From Zerene cesonia (Eukaryota; Arthropoda; Insecta; Lepidoptera; Pieridae), in assembly GCF_012273895.1 (NCBI RefSeq), contig NC_052112.1, forward strand, positions 3,968,001 through 4,032,000: 64,000 nucleotides of DNA. Direction: 5' to 3'. This document shows, one piece after another, positions 25,665 to 39,700 of the stretch. The translations under genes were made by a program, and so were the position numbers. The notes below the pieces were generated by a model. The model was not told where the DNA came from and did no database searches. It saw nothing but the letters and a program-made list of their open reading frames with translations. Each line of letters starts with the position of its first letter. The stretch's first letter is position 1.

Positions 25665-25747
25665 CGTTAACATGTTTACAAATCGCTTCCTTGTCCCTCA
25701 ACTCTTTGTCCACGCTCCAAACGGGTGACTCCGGCTTACTCGATGTC
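25665..25747 (-). CDS. raw: raw exon 4 (present only in contig B)
   Basis: Eighty-three bases between TTATTCGCAG acceptor and AACG|GTAAGT donor. The only frame compatible with exon 5 is fully open and reads TSSKPESPVWSVDKELRDKE then AICKHVN. It takes two bases from exon 3 (TC|G, Ser) and leaves one (G|GT, Gly) for exon 5. Together exons 3 and 4 are 201 bases, so both can be skipped without a frame change. Confidence 0.75.
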
Positions 25748-26667
25748 CTGCGAATAACAAAATCGATAAGCGGTCTATAGAGACGCCGCGCCGGTACCTA
25801 CCTATGCCTCTAGTGTAAAAGCTTCTAGCACATTCTAAGCATGCACGAAAATGCAAGTCGTTACGATCGTGAATCAGTGCATGACCAATATTTTATACGA
25901 CATTCAAGGGTCAACGCACGCGACAACGGTGGAGTTGACTTCGACGCACGAAGCACAGGTTCAAGACCGGCTGTACGGCGGCCCATTGTGGCCGTCATCG
26001 ACAGAATTAAACTGATTCATGTTGTACTTGGAGCGGACATCGAGGGCACTAATTACGCCATTATGCTTAGTTGATATTTATATTTATATAGCGCTATGTA
26101 ATAAACCGGCCATTATCCGGGACTATTCGCCTAGAGTTTGTGTTACTGCCAAGATTTAATACGCTTTGTTTGTGTCTGCACATTGCACCGGAAAATATGT
26201 TCCATGAAAAAAATCCTTTGAAGCTTCACCGTTACAATGAAAAATTTTACTTAATAAAAAGAAACATATAGGCAGTTAATTCTATGAAACGGTACGCGTG
26301 TTATTTATACTAGATAATACTTAATTGTTTTAAGAAATTTAGATAATTAAATAAGAAAAGTTTCAAGTTTTCAAGGAAAGTCCCTATGAATCATAATGTT
26401 GGGTTTTTTATTTCCTCCCCTTATCTACCACTTCATTCCTCACTTTTACTACGTCGTGGGGAGTGACACATCGGTAGCCGCCCGCGGATCCACGAGACCG
26501 TGGCAAATAATAAAGACAATCATGCAAAGCGTTACGATTTTGGAGATAATTTTTAGAACGTCTATTCCTGTAATATCCTACTTCAATTATATTAAATTAA
26601 TAATGCGTCGTAAGAACATAATATAATATTAATTCATTTAGAAAATCGAAGAAAGGAAAAAACTTAC

Positions 26668-26785
26668 GATCTAGTCTGTCGGGAACATCGGCGCAGTTCG
26701 GCAGCGAAGACACAGAACTCACCAAACGTTAGTATCAACGATTTCCGTCGGGCGCACTGACGGGCGCACACCAACATTTCAAAAA
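26668..26785 (-). CDS. raw: raw exon 3 (present only in contig B)
   Basis: A 118-base exon between TTTGCAG and GATC|GTAAGT. Two of its three frames contain stops. The remaining frame, FEMLVCARQCARRKSLILTF then GEFCVFAAELRRCSRQTR, takes one base from exon 2 (42164) and gives two to exon 4, so phases agree on both sides. It is rich in Cys and Arg. An internal ATG (MLVCARQ) could also serve as a start in a shorter isoform. Confidence 0.7.
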
Positions 26786-28607
26786 CTGCAAAGAATATAC
26801 ATTTCATTCATTTTCGTTCTAAGCAACAATAACTTAAAAAAAATACATATTTCATTTTAAAACAAGATTCACACATTACTTGTTAGCTCTTTAGATCTTA
26901 GTTTATTCTCAATTACAACCAAATTATTAATAAGATCATAAGAACATTAACAGGAAGTGGGAAATAGGTAAAATAATTGAACCATAAATAAATGCCATAA
27001 TGGACATTACGCACTGTAATTTTCTAGTTATGTTTTGTTTTCATAATGTATACAGTATTGACGTACTACGGTTTATCATTTTAAATATAATTTGATAATT
27101 CATAATTCATTAAATGTTTTCCTTGAAATAAATATAAATTGTAAATAATTTTGCACTAAGGTACAAACACAAATAAAAAAAAAAATAAGTCAATTCCTTA
27201 ATTCTAATTAATATTCCTCTTTATAATATTATATACGACACTTATATTTCCGAATTTTCAAATCGAACTCACAATTAGTCGAGGTCGTCAACAATTTATG
27301 AGACTGTTGAACCGTTTGCCAATAAAAATAAGTAAAAGAACAAATCACTGAAAACATTTATTTTTAAACATAAGCTGCCATGTTACGTTGTTCTCAAAAG
27401 TGTAATATCATGGTCTATCTATATCAAGAATCAATGAACGAAACAACAATTTTACAATAACTGGTCCATTATCATTACTCGTCGAAAAAAATCCATCTAA
27501 ACTTCCAATTCTATTCCAAACTTATTCCGTACTCAATGTGTGTTCTATATGCGGCGAATTAGATCATTATTATGAGTAAGAAATAAAATATTATAAATTC
27601 TATATGAAAACATTTTATTACCACAGTTAAGTCGAGTACACACGAGTTGAGATCACCTTTATGCAACATTTACATTACTTCTTGATTTGTTAGATCAAAC
27701 ATTCTTCTGTTTATTTCTACTTATTCGTGCAAATTAATAAATTGCTGACATTTTAAATGCAGTATTCTTTAATAAATTTGGACTAGACAAAACGAGCAAG
27801 AAATTTTAAGTGGCTTATAACCCTAATTATAAAATTATATTGTCGTAGATACGACAAACATAAAGACATGAATTTATCGTTGCGTAAAATCGCTGAATAA
27901 AATCATATTTATTCTGTCCGTCTGTGTTACATTTACATTTTCACCTTATTTTTTTTATTACCACTGTTCGAAACGGTAAAGGAAAATACATCGTGAGGAA
28001 ACCTGCATATCAAAAAGTTCGACGACATGTGACATCTGTCAACCGGAACTTGGCTAGCGAGGCTGATGTTGATGATAGCTGGTGATGATGATAATAATGA
28101 TGATGAAGATGACTTAAGCTAGTTCCACATAACTACCCGGACGGAGCAGAGGTGTGCAGCTAGTAACAAAATAAATTCGAATAATCAGGGGAGTCTTGCG
28201 GAATTATTCTCATAATTTGTCGATTGAATCATCTAACTGGTCAAACACGTTAGACTACGTTATTAAAAATTGTTTTATTTTATACGCAGTTTATTACAAT
28301 AGATAGCTGGATTTTCCCTAAAGTCTTATGTCATCTCTGTTACATTGAATGCTTTAATAATAAAAAAATTGTTAAATAAAAACAATTATATAATGGTACT
28401 CTATAAGAATAATATTAACTCCCAGTTACGAAATCAATGCTTAAATCAACGCAACAGATTTATAAGTCTCAACTTCACGACAGTAGCATATACCTAGGAC
28501 GTAAATAGTTGTAGGTATGTGCAATCGCAAATTGGTACCATAATTTCTATTCTAATATAAAACCTCTGTCACGTTTAAATTCTTCTCTCCGATTAAGTAA
28601 CTTAAAT
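26786..28607. other. raw: Upstream end of contig B, presumed raw intron 2
   Basis: AT-rich, non-coding. Contains the repeat at 27955-28115. If contig B is flipped this end should face the 3' end of contig C. Confidence 0.5.
27955..28115 (+). repeat. SINE-like repeat, same family as 60672-60872
   Basis: Shares CGAAA(C/A)GGTA(A/G)AGGAAA and GTGAGGAAAC followed by a TGATGTTGATGAT-type tail with 60672-60872. The 5' head with the A box is missing here. Ends in a GAT-rich microsatellite. Confidence 0.6.
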
Positions 28608-29607
28608 NNNNNNNNNNNNNNNNNNNNNNNNNNNNNNNNNNNNNNNNNNNNNNNNNNNNNNNNNNNNNNNNNNNNNNNNNNNNNNNNNNNNNNNNNNNNN
28701 NNNNNNNNNNNNNNNNNNNNNNNNNNNNNNNNNNNNNNNNNNNNNNNNNNNNNNNNNNNNNNNNNNNNNNNNNNNNNNNNNNNNNNNNNNNNNNNNNNNN
28801 NNNNNNNNNNNNNNNNNNNNNNNNNNNNNNNNNNNNNNNNNNNNNNNNNNNNNNNNNNNNNNNNNNNNNNNNNNNNNNNNNNNNNNNNNNNNNNNNNNNN
28901 NNNNNNNNNNNNNNNNNNNNNNNNNNNNNNNNNNNNNNNNNNNNNNNNNNNNNNNNNNNNNNNNNNNNNNNNNNNNNNNNNNNNNNNNNNNNNNNNNNNN
29001 NNNNNNNNNNNNNNNNNNNNNNNNNNNNNNNNNNNNNNNNNNNNNNNNNNNNNNNNNNNNNNNNNNNNNNNNNNNNNNNNNNNNNNNNNNNNNNNNNNNN
29101 NNNNNNNNNNNNNNNNNNNNNNNNNNNNNNNNNNNNNNNNNNNNNNNNNNNNNNNNNNNNNNNNNNNNNNNNNNNNNNNNNNNNNNNNNNNNNNNNNNNN
29201 NNNNNNNNNNNNNNNNNNNNNNNNNNNNNNNNNNNNNNNNNNNNNNNNNNNNNNNNNNNNNNNNNNNNNNNNNNNNNNNNNNNNNNNNNNNNNNNNNNNN
29301 NNNNNNNNNNNNNNNNNNNNNNNNNNNNNNNNNNNNNNNNNNNNNNNNNNNNNNNNNNNNNNNNNNNNNNNNNNNNNNNNNNNNNNNNNNNNNNNNNNNN
29401 NNNNNNNNNNNNNNNNNNNNNNNNNNNNNNNNNNNNNNNNNNNNNNNNNNNNNNNNNNNNNNNNNNNNNNNNNNNNNNNNNNNNNNNNNNNNNNNNNNNN
29501 NNNNNNNNNNNNNNNNNNNNNNNNNNNNNNNNNNNNNNNNNNNNNNNNNNNNNNNNNNNNNNNNNNNNNNNNNNNNNNNNNNNNNNNNNNNNNNNNNNNN
29601 NNNNNNN
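28608..29607. other. Assembly gap 2 (1000 N)
   Basis: Exactly 1000 N between contigs B and C. No sequence is shared between its two flanks. Confidence 0.98.
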
Positions 29608-29940
29608 ATATTAAGGGGATCCTCGGATCATGTGATACATGAAGATAGAGGCAAACTTATTTATGTAGAGCCATTCATTTTACTACACAAACTGTAAACT
29701 GCAGTAATCATATTATGATTTTAAATCACCATTCATGTTATAGACTTTGTTTACTTAACGTAGTGTACTGTGTATTGTAAGTTGTAACAAATTGCTGAAG
29801 TGTCATACCTGTTATCAGTATTGAAGTGACAACGTTCTCCTCGTACCACGTACGGGACGGGCAGAATGCGTGATGTTTACACGAATGGTCCAGTTTGAGC
29901 ATTAGCTATAGGAAACGTCACAATTTTAAAACGGAAATCT

Positions 29941-30146
29941 CTTGGTACAAGTTATAGGGTCGCGTACGCGCTATCGTTCGACAGTCATCAGTGCTACGCG
30001 ACCGTCGCCGCCGCGTGGTACAGTCCGTAGCAATAATTCACAACAGCATTAATTTGAACAAACACGTCAGTTAAATCACAGTGACGTTGTGTTAATCAAT
30101 ATGAACATAGTGATTTTAGTGGAAAGTTGCCATTGATTATACACAG
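29941..30146 (+). promoter_or_regulatory. raw: Candidate promoter and 5' untranslated first exon of raw
   Basis: A CpG-rich patch contains an initiator-like TCAGT at 29987-29991 and ends in a good donor, CACAG|GTGAAT at 30146/30147. No ATG-led frame of length crosses it, so it would be an untranslated exon. An 8-bp inverted repeat GTCGCGTA / TACGCGAC surrounds the initiator. Linkage to raw rests on strand and position. Confidence 0.35.
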
Positions 30147-33100
30147 GTGAATAAATCTATCGGTTCGGACTTATCTAATGGTCTTATTGAGTGAGCTAGT
30201 TTTGTGTTCATGTTGATAATAAATGACTTGAAATAGTACCCAGGTACATTTCTAAACATTTCCAAAGTACATTCAGAAATGAACATATTATTTCGTCTGT
30301 TTTTAGTTGAAATAGTAGGTCTGTTATCGTAAAAGTGTGGTAATCAAGTCTAAGAGATGGAGTTCGTTTAAATTCTTATTACAAAATTCAAAACAGATAC
30401 AGACGAGGATTGTTACAATAATATGAAATATACACTAGAAAATATTGCATAAAAGGACATTAGAACGAGTTAATCAATAATCTTTGTTCATTCTGACAAT
30501 AGATAAATCAATAATGTATAAATTAAGTTCTTTAATAATGAGATTCTCGTTTCTTGCTACAATTAATAGGTTTTATGAAGTTTAAATAGTCATTTGTCAA
30601 ATTTAATACACATCCATATCTTTTGCTTTATTTATATTTGATCATTGATATGTGAACGTAAACAGTAGCTGATGCTACAATATATGAACTGTATAATATC
30701 CTCTACGTATGCATAGTTCATATAATATTTTACTTCATCTAATTCTATTTAACTGTGTGAATTAGAAATACATCGCATCTGAAGGGTTAATACTATTTCA
30801 TACTGTAAAGCACGGAAGCAATACAAATACTCTTTACTATGATGTATTTAAATATTTGACATATATGAATGTATTAAGAAAACATAACTTCAAGGAATGA
30901 ATTAAAGTCCGTTTCAATGTCGGCTTTTAATTTGTTTATTCAGGAATCAGGATGTAATATGTAATGGGCAGTGTCGCATTCTTTACAGTTGCAGTTAAAT
31001 GCTCTGTAACAGACGTTTACGTATTAGACGGATTATAATGAAATTTGAATGGTGTGTTCGTGCTAATTCTTTTTGAATATATGCCAAGAAACAAATGGAA
31101 TTTTTTGCATGATGAATGTAGTTTTTACGTAGTGTTAGACATAACGATCAAAGAAAGAAGTAAAATAAGTTAATACTAGAGAATAACAATGATATAAAAT
31201 TTCGCTAATAATATTTTCGTATGCTAATAGGTACGTACAATATTTAGTGTCGCCAACTTACTTTTGTATGAACAACCATATAGTGTGATGCTATATTGAG
31301 CCTATTTGAAAAATTAAATATTTATAAATTTATACATCCGCATTATGTGGCTAAGTTACTATCCGACGACCTGACAAATGAGTAATATCGTTGTGTTATT
31401 TTCGGCGCCTTAATATGATATCATAGCGATAATCGGCGATGCGAATTGCTAATAAAACCATACAAATCGTACACCCTCTCAATGTCTATGTTTTGTAATG
31501 GTTATAAAAAAGAAACTTGTTTTTCTTTAGCTCACGATTGAAAACGCTCAGCTGATTTGGAAGTTAGAATTTGGATTTTTTATTGGAATTATTATACGAA
31601 TACAGTTTACGATTGTCTATAAAAACAGCTTTAAAAGAATCTGAACATTGTTATCTTCGATGTAAGTTATTATTTTTTTTAGTTTTGGTCATGAGAGTTT
31701 TCGACATTTACTGTTTACGTAGCTTGGTTTATATGATGAATATATTATCTAAATTTTAAGAAAAGTAACGATAACGATAATACTACAGAGGTATTTAAAT
31801 TCAGAGTCTAAGGAAGGAACGTTCTCACATTCAGTTGTTCACGTTCAGTGCTCAAGCACAACAACGCTAAAATTTATCATTTACTTTACTATCCTTCGTT
31901 AGTTAATATAGATACTGCCGTATTCATATTTAATAGTGACATCAATTCGATATAATTTAATGGACCTTTTCCTCGATAGGTCTTATGTTAACTAGATTTA
32001 TTGACAGGATGTCTCGATTTTATGGATTCGTTCTTTGATGAGAACATAATCGATGTAGTTAGATGTCTGACCTCCATCTATTGTGAATCGGCAATTTATA
32101 GTGTCAACTTTAAATTGCATCTGAATGGAAATCTAATCATTCTATTTTGCTTCGTTTATGGTACACCGCTGTTTGGCAGGATTGCTGTGGTGACCATTGT
32201 TATATTTTTGTCGAATATACAATGACCATAATAAACTCAACTAGGAAAGAATTTTTTTTTCGATAAGAATGTAATATGCGCTATGCATTTTAGACACATA
32301 ATAATAATAATAATGTCGAATTTGATAGCATTGGAAATAGCAATATATTAGAAACTTCTTCTTCCTAGTTGTGTTGGTGGAGGTTTTCGGGGATAAAAAC
32401 TATCATGTGTTCTTTCTTGGGGCTCAAACTATATTTGTACTAAGTTGCTCCAAAATCGTAATAGTTAGTAAATAGGTCATACGTGAAAAAGATAAAAAGA
32501 CAGATAGACATATAGATTTTTTTTCACTTTTAAAATATAAGTAGGGATCTGATAATACTCGCAATTACGACACAATATACATACGCAATTTAAATGTACA
32601 TAAATCTATAAAATACATAAATCATTATAAAACTAGAATAGCGGTTTTGCGTTTTTACGGATTCTTTGGAACGAAAAGGAACCTTTCTTAACAGAAAACG
32701 GTAATCCGTTATTTGCAATAAGGCACTGGTGCTGATAGAACGGTAAAATTTGATTGACATCATTATTTGAAAAGCTTTAAAATTAACTGTGTGTGTGCGT
32801 GTAACCAATTTCAACCTACAAGTATAAAGTATACACATTAGATGGGTACCTTAAGTTTATGTTATACTGATAAAATGTTGTTATTGTAAAAGTACACATA
32901 ATAGACTATCGAATTAATACGCAATTAATAAACATAAAGTGCGAGGTATTCGCTCATCATTGTTGCACGATTTGAAATCATTACAATATCCTCGTTCACG
33001 ACCTAATATTAGCATGCGATGTTATATCAGATATTATTGTAATAAATATTTATGGTAAGAAACAATCGCGATACCATTTTGGGAAGTGATCATTTATGCA

Positions 33101-36100
33101 GATATGTCTGACTCTATATTTATTAGATAAGTAATAGGACTAAAACAATTAAAGGACACGTATAGGATAAGGTATAGGATACAAATTAATATGATATGAA
33201 ATGTCTAAACAGTACTTATTTTTCTAATAATAAAATAATTATTGCATGCGAAGTAATCGCCCGCGCATGCCCATAGGAATAAAATGTTTCAAAAAGTAGT
33301 CTTTAACACTCTCTAGCGTCCTTACATACGAAACACAAAAATCATGAAATTGCTCCGCAACGATGTGATAAAAAAAACTCCGGTCAACCATTTAAAATGT
33401 TAGTAAAATATTTTAACTAATGGACTTCGCGGTCGTCGTTTTTTGAATCTTTGGTGTCCTCGCGATGATTTCTTTCATCTAGAAGTTCTGCCTAATCGTG
33501 CAGTAGCAAATAAAAATTTATTTATTACTTGCACGGTCGTCCGATCTCCAACCCCCGCTCGCTTTAAGTCCAAGGTCCTAACTGTCTTTGTAAGGTATTT
33601 TTGTGAAAAGCAAGTATCTACATACATAATAGTCATCCAAAGTAATAGTATCAAGACTAGTTTATTCTTAAAATATATAACTATGGGTTTGCGGTGAGTG
33701 AGGATTAGGTTATCAGGATTAGGCATCTCACGTCATTAAATTTTGAGATTAGTTTTTTCAATCGTTTTACAAATATATTTTTAGTACAAATGGTATATGG
33801 TGGTAGTTGAACCTACACCCACGCGCTGGTGTTGGACTCGGACAGCTCGTTGCATCCGCCCGGAGCTGTGATTGATAAACCAATTTAATATCATTGTCGT
33901 GAGAAATGTGGATCATGACACTAATACGCAATGGATATATAAATGATCATAATAAAAATCATTCCTTCAAAATATTTGGTTATTTTGAAGTGTTGAAATA
34001 TCGTATAATACAGCTAACGCAGAATGCAATTTAAATAAGCATTTAACTAATAAAATAAATACATAGTAAATTAATAGTAAACCATTTTTCCATACTTTCG
34101 TTACACTCGGTTTTCCTACTCATGAATTCGAGATATGCAAAAGGTCAGACATAATTCCATAATACGACTAACAAAAGTACGTAGGTAGTACGGTAGTACA
34201 CGGTTGTAAATCTATAGTAGGTATACTTATTGATTGATTACATATGTTAACGTAGTTCACATAACAATTATGTGCGAATTTACTTGCTAAAAAATATAGT
34301 TTCAGTCGACGGTGATTGGCAAATAATATAACAATTAGTTACCACTTGACTTTTTAAAGAGTTTAAAGTTTATCGTTTCTTACAGTTGAGTCAATACACG
34401 TACACGAGCATATCAAATGCTAGGAGTAGGTAATAATAATTACAGCTTAAATGGTGATGATTCAATACTGAGGTGTTATTAAATTCAGAGCCGAAACAAA
34501 TTTTAACAATTAGGTACGTTGGAATAATCGTGAAATCGAAGGAGCGCGGCGTTGTGATTGTCTTGTACCGTGGGCGATAAAAGGCCTTGATCTAAGTACC
34601 TGTTAGGTTGTTAATAAATAGCTACGCTGGTTTGTGCTTATTAAATACCTGTTAGATGCTAATGATACCCTACTGGACGCGGTGACAATTAAAATAATTT
34701 ATAACGCTATCGGTGCTACGGTCACTGGTATTATGTGCTGAACCTTCTAATAATTTTTGTAAAACTCTGTGTATGTCTGTGTAACATACATTTTTCTCTC
34801 GTTAATTACTTAGTTCTTTCCATTATGTTATAGACCTACGCTATTATTGCTGCTCGATAACTATGATTGTAACAATAAATGGTTTAAGAAATATTAAAGC
34901 ATTTCCTAATTAACAAAACATGCATTCCAGTCATATTAATTTCATTTAAGCGTTAATCTAACTAATATCGTATCCCAAATTATAATATGCTTATTTAATA
35001 TTCATTTTGGACGCCACAAATTAAACAAATATAGAAATTAACATAGTATATATACATACAACGTAGTATATATCCAAACTATGTGAAAGGTCACTAGAGT
35101 TATTTATTAGACGTAATTGAGTCAAGTGATAAACTAAAATGATTTTTCTTATATAAAAAGTATAATAGCGCATACAATAAAATATTATAAAACAAATAGT
35201 ATGTAAAAATACACGTATACGCTAAAATAAGAGTCATCGTTGCGATGTTTCTTGTATTTGGATAATAATTGTATAATATAGAGACTGGATCTATATGTAC
35301 GAGTATGTCTTAAATGTAAATTTGTGGGCGTTGATAAATTGTTTCACTGCATTTACTCTTACGTTTAATGTTTTGTTTGGCCAGAGGCAATTATTGTATT
35401 GAAGTGTTTGAAATGTCACAATGTAACTGCCTCTATTTCATTTGTTCACTTGTTCTGTTGTAGATTCTCAAACGCCGTACTCAAATATTTGTTTTGAGTA
35501 CAACTCAGTGAAATTAAGTTTGAGTAGGATAATTTTAAGTAATGAACCTATAAAGTTTTATCAATAAAAAGTATGTAAATATCAACATCACCTACCTTGT
35601 ATCTGATGAAAATGTACTTAAAAATTAAGCAATAGGTTATAGCCTATAGGGATACATTTAACAAATCTAATATATAAAGTCTCTTCTTCTACCCTTATTA
35701 TAAACAACACAGTCCTCCTCCAGTTCCTGGTAGGAATTAGCACCGTTTACAAGATGATAATCGTATTATCATGTTAATAAAGGAGTAAAAAATAAAATGA
35801 TCCTAATATGACTTGTGAAGGTTGCCAAATGAGTTCGATGAACTATTTAACCCCTACGTTAATAGAAATTTATTAGTTACTAGTTATTATCAAAAAAAGT
35901 ATTTCTTCCGTGGCTTTATTGGTCCACCTTAGTATCACTATTATATACCTATTAAATATATTTACAACATATGTATAAGTCTTGCGTTTTTAAATTGAGG
36001 GAGTAATGTGTGATCAAATGATATTTTTAATACTCGTTCACAACATATAGTCAGTTTAATGAAATCGACATTCCCAATATCTGACCATGCGATCACATAC

Positions 36101-36727
36101 ACATTTTTTCAACAGCAGTGCGTCGAATGAATAATTTTATTGTTAGTTGGGTGCGGGTCTTTGGTCGTTGTTCTGTCGATCGGCGGCTGCGGCAAAGGTG
36201 ATGTAAGATCGGTTGGCTTCGACGGTGATGTCAGCGCACCTACGCGCCCCTCCCTCGTCTCTCTGCTGACCGCACTACAGCCTTCCGCTAAATTATACCT
36301 ATAAGAATTACACATTATATTAAAAAAATGCTTATCGTACTCTCTACGGGAGTTATATCTCGGACATACCAAACCAATAGGCACATACTCTTATGTTATA
36401 TCGTATCAGTGCATAGGTTTTATATTTTGACATTAATCAACTACATTAATCGATTAATCACGACAAATGTAACTAGGGTAATCATTTATTAATTTAGAAT
36501 GCTAGAATAATTATATAAATTTCGTAGATAGGTTTATTCATCTGTGTAAATGTAAATTAACAGATATCGAAGACCATGGTTTACATAAATAAAAATGATA
36601 AATACAAAGTGCGTAAATCAAAATAAACATAGCTACAAGATAGTGCTATGCTACATTAAAAGTTGTATAAAATTTGCCACAGTGAAACGATGATATTAAG
36701 CATTGAAGTGCAGTGGATAATATAACA
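30147..36727. other. Non-coding, upstream of raw exon 1
   Basis: AT-rich DNA without a recognised gene. A GC-richer patch at about 36150-36290 could be leader or promoter DNA of raw, but no donor or frame is decisive. Short open frames at 31571, 32001 and 33443 have no coding character. Confidence 0.45.
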
Positions 36728-36744
36728 ATGGATTCTAATATACA
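36728..36744 (+). CDS. raw: Alternative short first coding segment of raw
   Basis: An ATG starts MDSNI and two further bases (CA) before a strong internal donor, ACA|GTAAGT at 36744/36745. The phase fits exon 2 (CA|G = Gln, giving MDSNIQEVANAW). If this donor is not used the frame stops after six codons, making it an upstream ORF for the main start at 36778. Confidence 0.35.
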
Positions 36745-39700
36745 GTAAGTGAAAGTGAAGTCGTTGCAAACGGGAAGATGGAGGGTGCAATTCTAAGCAC
36801 CCAGAGCAATAATAGATTCCGTAGTCACCTGAAGAACGCAGTAACCACGCTATGCGCTCGAACGCTGCCAAAGTCGAGGTGTAGCGACTCGAGCGCGGGC
36901 ACAGCTAAGCATCACACATACCCTCGGGCCACTCCGCCGAAGAGGACCCCCATTGCATGTCGGATGGAGCCACTTATATGCGATTTGCCGCAGACATCCA
37001 CGTTTATATCACACGAACCTATCAAGTGTGAAACAGATCACATGCCGAATAAACCAAATGGCGTCGTTAAGTTGCGGGGAGCTTTGGCCAGGTAAGATTC
37101 AATCACCTTGTATTTTAATCATTTCATTTATTCTTGAAACCCTTAATTACTTTATAAATTGACTGAGCGATTGAGCCGATCATGTCAACAATAGTGTATA
37201 AAATATAAAAATAACACGTCACCTGAGAAATTAAATTAGAAACAAACTGTTAGTACTTTATTATTAACTCCTTTTCAAAGCTTTTTTAGATTGCATATAC
37301 ATTACGATTTTGTCATGTGTGTAATTAGTTGCTTTCTTTGTTTAAATTAATGTTGCACGCTGCATATGTTTTAAATGAGAAATAAGTATGACATAATGTA
37401 GAGCTGCATGTTTATAAACTTAATTATGTCTGTGACTTGCAAGGTACCATGACCTTAAGTCCGGTAGCCATTAGTCCTTTACTTCTTACCACGACCAAGA
37501 GTTTTAAATGCCTTTTTTATTGCGGTTGGGTCAACAACATTAATAACATGACATCATGGTGTTTGTTTATACGATGGCGGAGATGATGTTGCTTTTAACG
37601 CAAAGTTATTATTTATTACTACGCAATACGCATTTATATAGATCAATATGAACGTTTAGTGTTGTATGTTGAACTGCCTATTTCCGTATAAACGTTAACG
37701 TGAACTCGTTCCGTGTCATTTATGGATTAGAACAAGATAACTATTGTTTTTTGATACAAACACAATGAAGTCATCGATAAAATATCTCACTTCCTTTTGA
37801 ATATCGTATTTTGTTAGAAACAGAATTAGTCAACAATGTGTTCAACGTGTTAGTTTGAATAAAATACCTACTAGGTATTTAATAAGTATTAATATTATGA
37901 TATTATAATCTGTTTAAAAATGTAAATGAGAATGTTTAAACAGTTTTTATTGTTATATTTGTAAATGTATATATGTCGTAAGCAAAATCCATAATGAACC
38001 GTTATATGTATGTATTTGATGGAACCATGTAGGTAGATAGGTACTTAATTTCTATCAGCACATTCATCAAAAGAAATTACACCGGCCGGGCCATGAGATC
38101 ACGTGTTTAAACGAACATGACCTCAGACATTTTGTAAAAGATCTTAAAAAAGCCGTTATCCACACGGAAGTGGAGCACAGTCGACGTCGATTGTATGCGA
38201 ATGTGATTACAGTGGGCAAGCATGCTTCGCTATTTCGGCGTCTTGAGCGTTGCTCATTTTACAATCGATTGGTTCGCGCAACGTCAGATTGTATGTATCT
38301 AATTGATCGCAAATGAGAAGTAAATGCACTCGTAACTGCTTTTATAATGAGCACGATATGTGAAAAAGAGATGTGCCAGTGCGTCTCGCTCGCACACCAT
38401 GATGTCATGGTGTATTTTTGTGAATGTCCGACTGCCTGGGTCGCGTGCATGTTTAGTAATTTGTCCGACTTAAGTCAAAATTTGGTTATTTTAAATTTAA
38501 TATTTTACTCAAGAATCATTGTTAACTAAAATTCTTATCCTATAAACATATTCATAATGTTTATTCATAAAAATACTAAGGAGGACAGTGATATAAGTAT
38601 ATAAATAAAAAAATATGTATTGGTGTAAATTTTTATCTTCAAATTATAGGACACGGATGAACCGATTGGCGTTGCAATTAGTAACCTTGAGTGAGTTTTT
38701 TTGTATACATATCTATGCAAGATTTCCCCACTTAAAAAAAAGTTATACGTGTCACAATATATCACTATTATTTTTTGTATCACGTCTTTGAAAAACCATA
38801 CGATTGAACAAAAAAAACCGACCGAAAAAAAAAACTATTTAACTGTCAACTGTGCTCTCTATAATCTCACCATTGGTAACTAAGTATATCTAATTGTAAC
38901 ACTAAAGTGTGATCATTAAAAAAAAAAAAAGATTTTTAGCTATATAATTTACAAGTAGAATGTAAACAAGTAATAGAGTGATTAATTATGCATCATCTTA
39001 CCTGTCAGTCTTCAATTTTTTTCCATTTGTTCGAAGCAATTAAAAATGTATTGTGCGGTCGCTAAAAAAATAAACAAGAGTTTGCTGAACTCTGATTGGA
39101 TTACTGTCATACTGACCTCATCATTTATTTCTACAGCGTTTGTTTGAAGCCGAACAATTAATGGAATGTTTTTGTAATTTTATCGTTGCGGGAAGCTTCT
39201 TTGCTTCCCATTAGCTTAATAAATCATGTATGAGAATTGTGTTAGGTTTGTGATTAAACAAAAATGGAACTGGTTATTCTTAAAATATGAGAATAACGAT
39301 ATTTAACAATAAAATCTATGTGTTGATTGTACCTATACGAAAAGGTAGGTTAATAACATGCGTTTGACATCTATATAGACTAATTTATGGAAACAATATT
39401 CAATGCTATAAAACTAAAAATTAAACAATATGTCATCTTAAAAATTGCGCGTTTATTTTAAACTTTAACATTTCATGATAAGTCGATGGATGATATACAT
39501 GTGTTATTTTCGAATGCTCTTGGCTTAAGTTATTACGATAAAATTCGATTTTTACCTACTCTCGTGTGTATTTCTTGAACCTTCTCTTACCTACTCCAAT
39601 GTATGTAATAATTTATCGTTTTTCATTTACATACTTTATTCTTTATAAACTTCAATAAAAATTTACATATATATAATGCAAAATCCAGTGTTTGTCACCA

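Noticed and set aside
36109..36384. 91-codon minus-strand Pro/Thr-rich frame upstream of raw
   Set aside because: No splice sites and no similarity; the GC-richer patch is noted as possible leader DNA instead.
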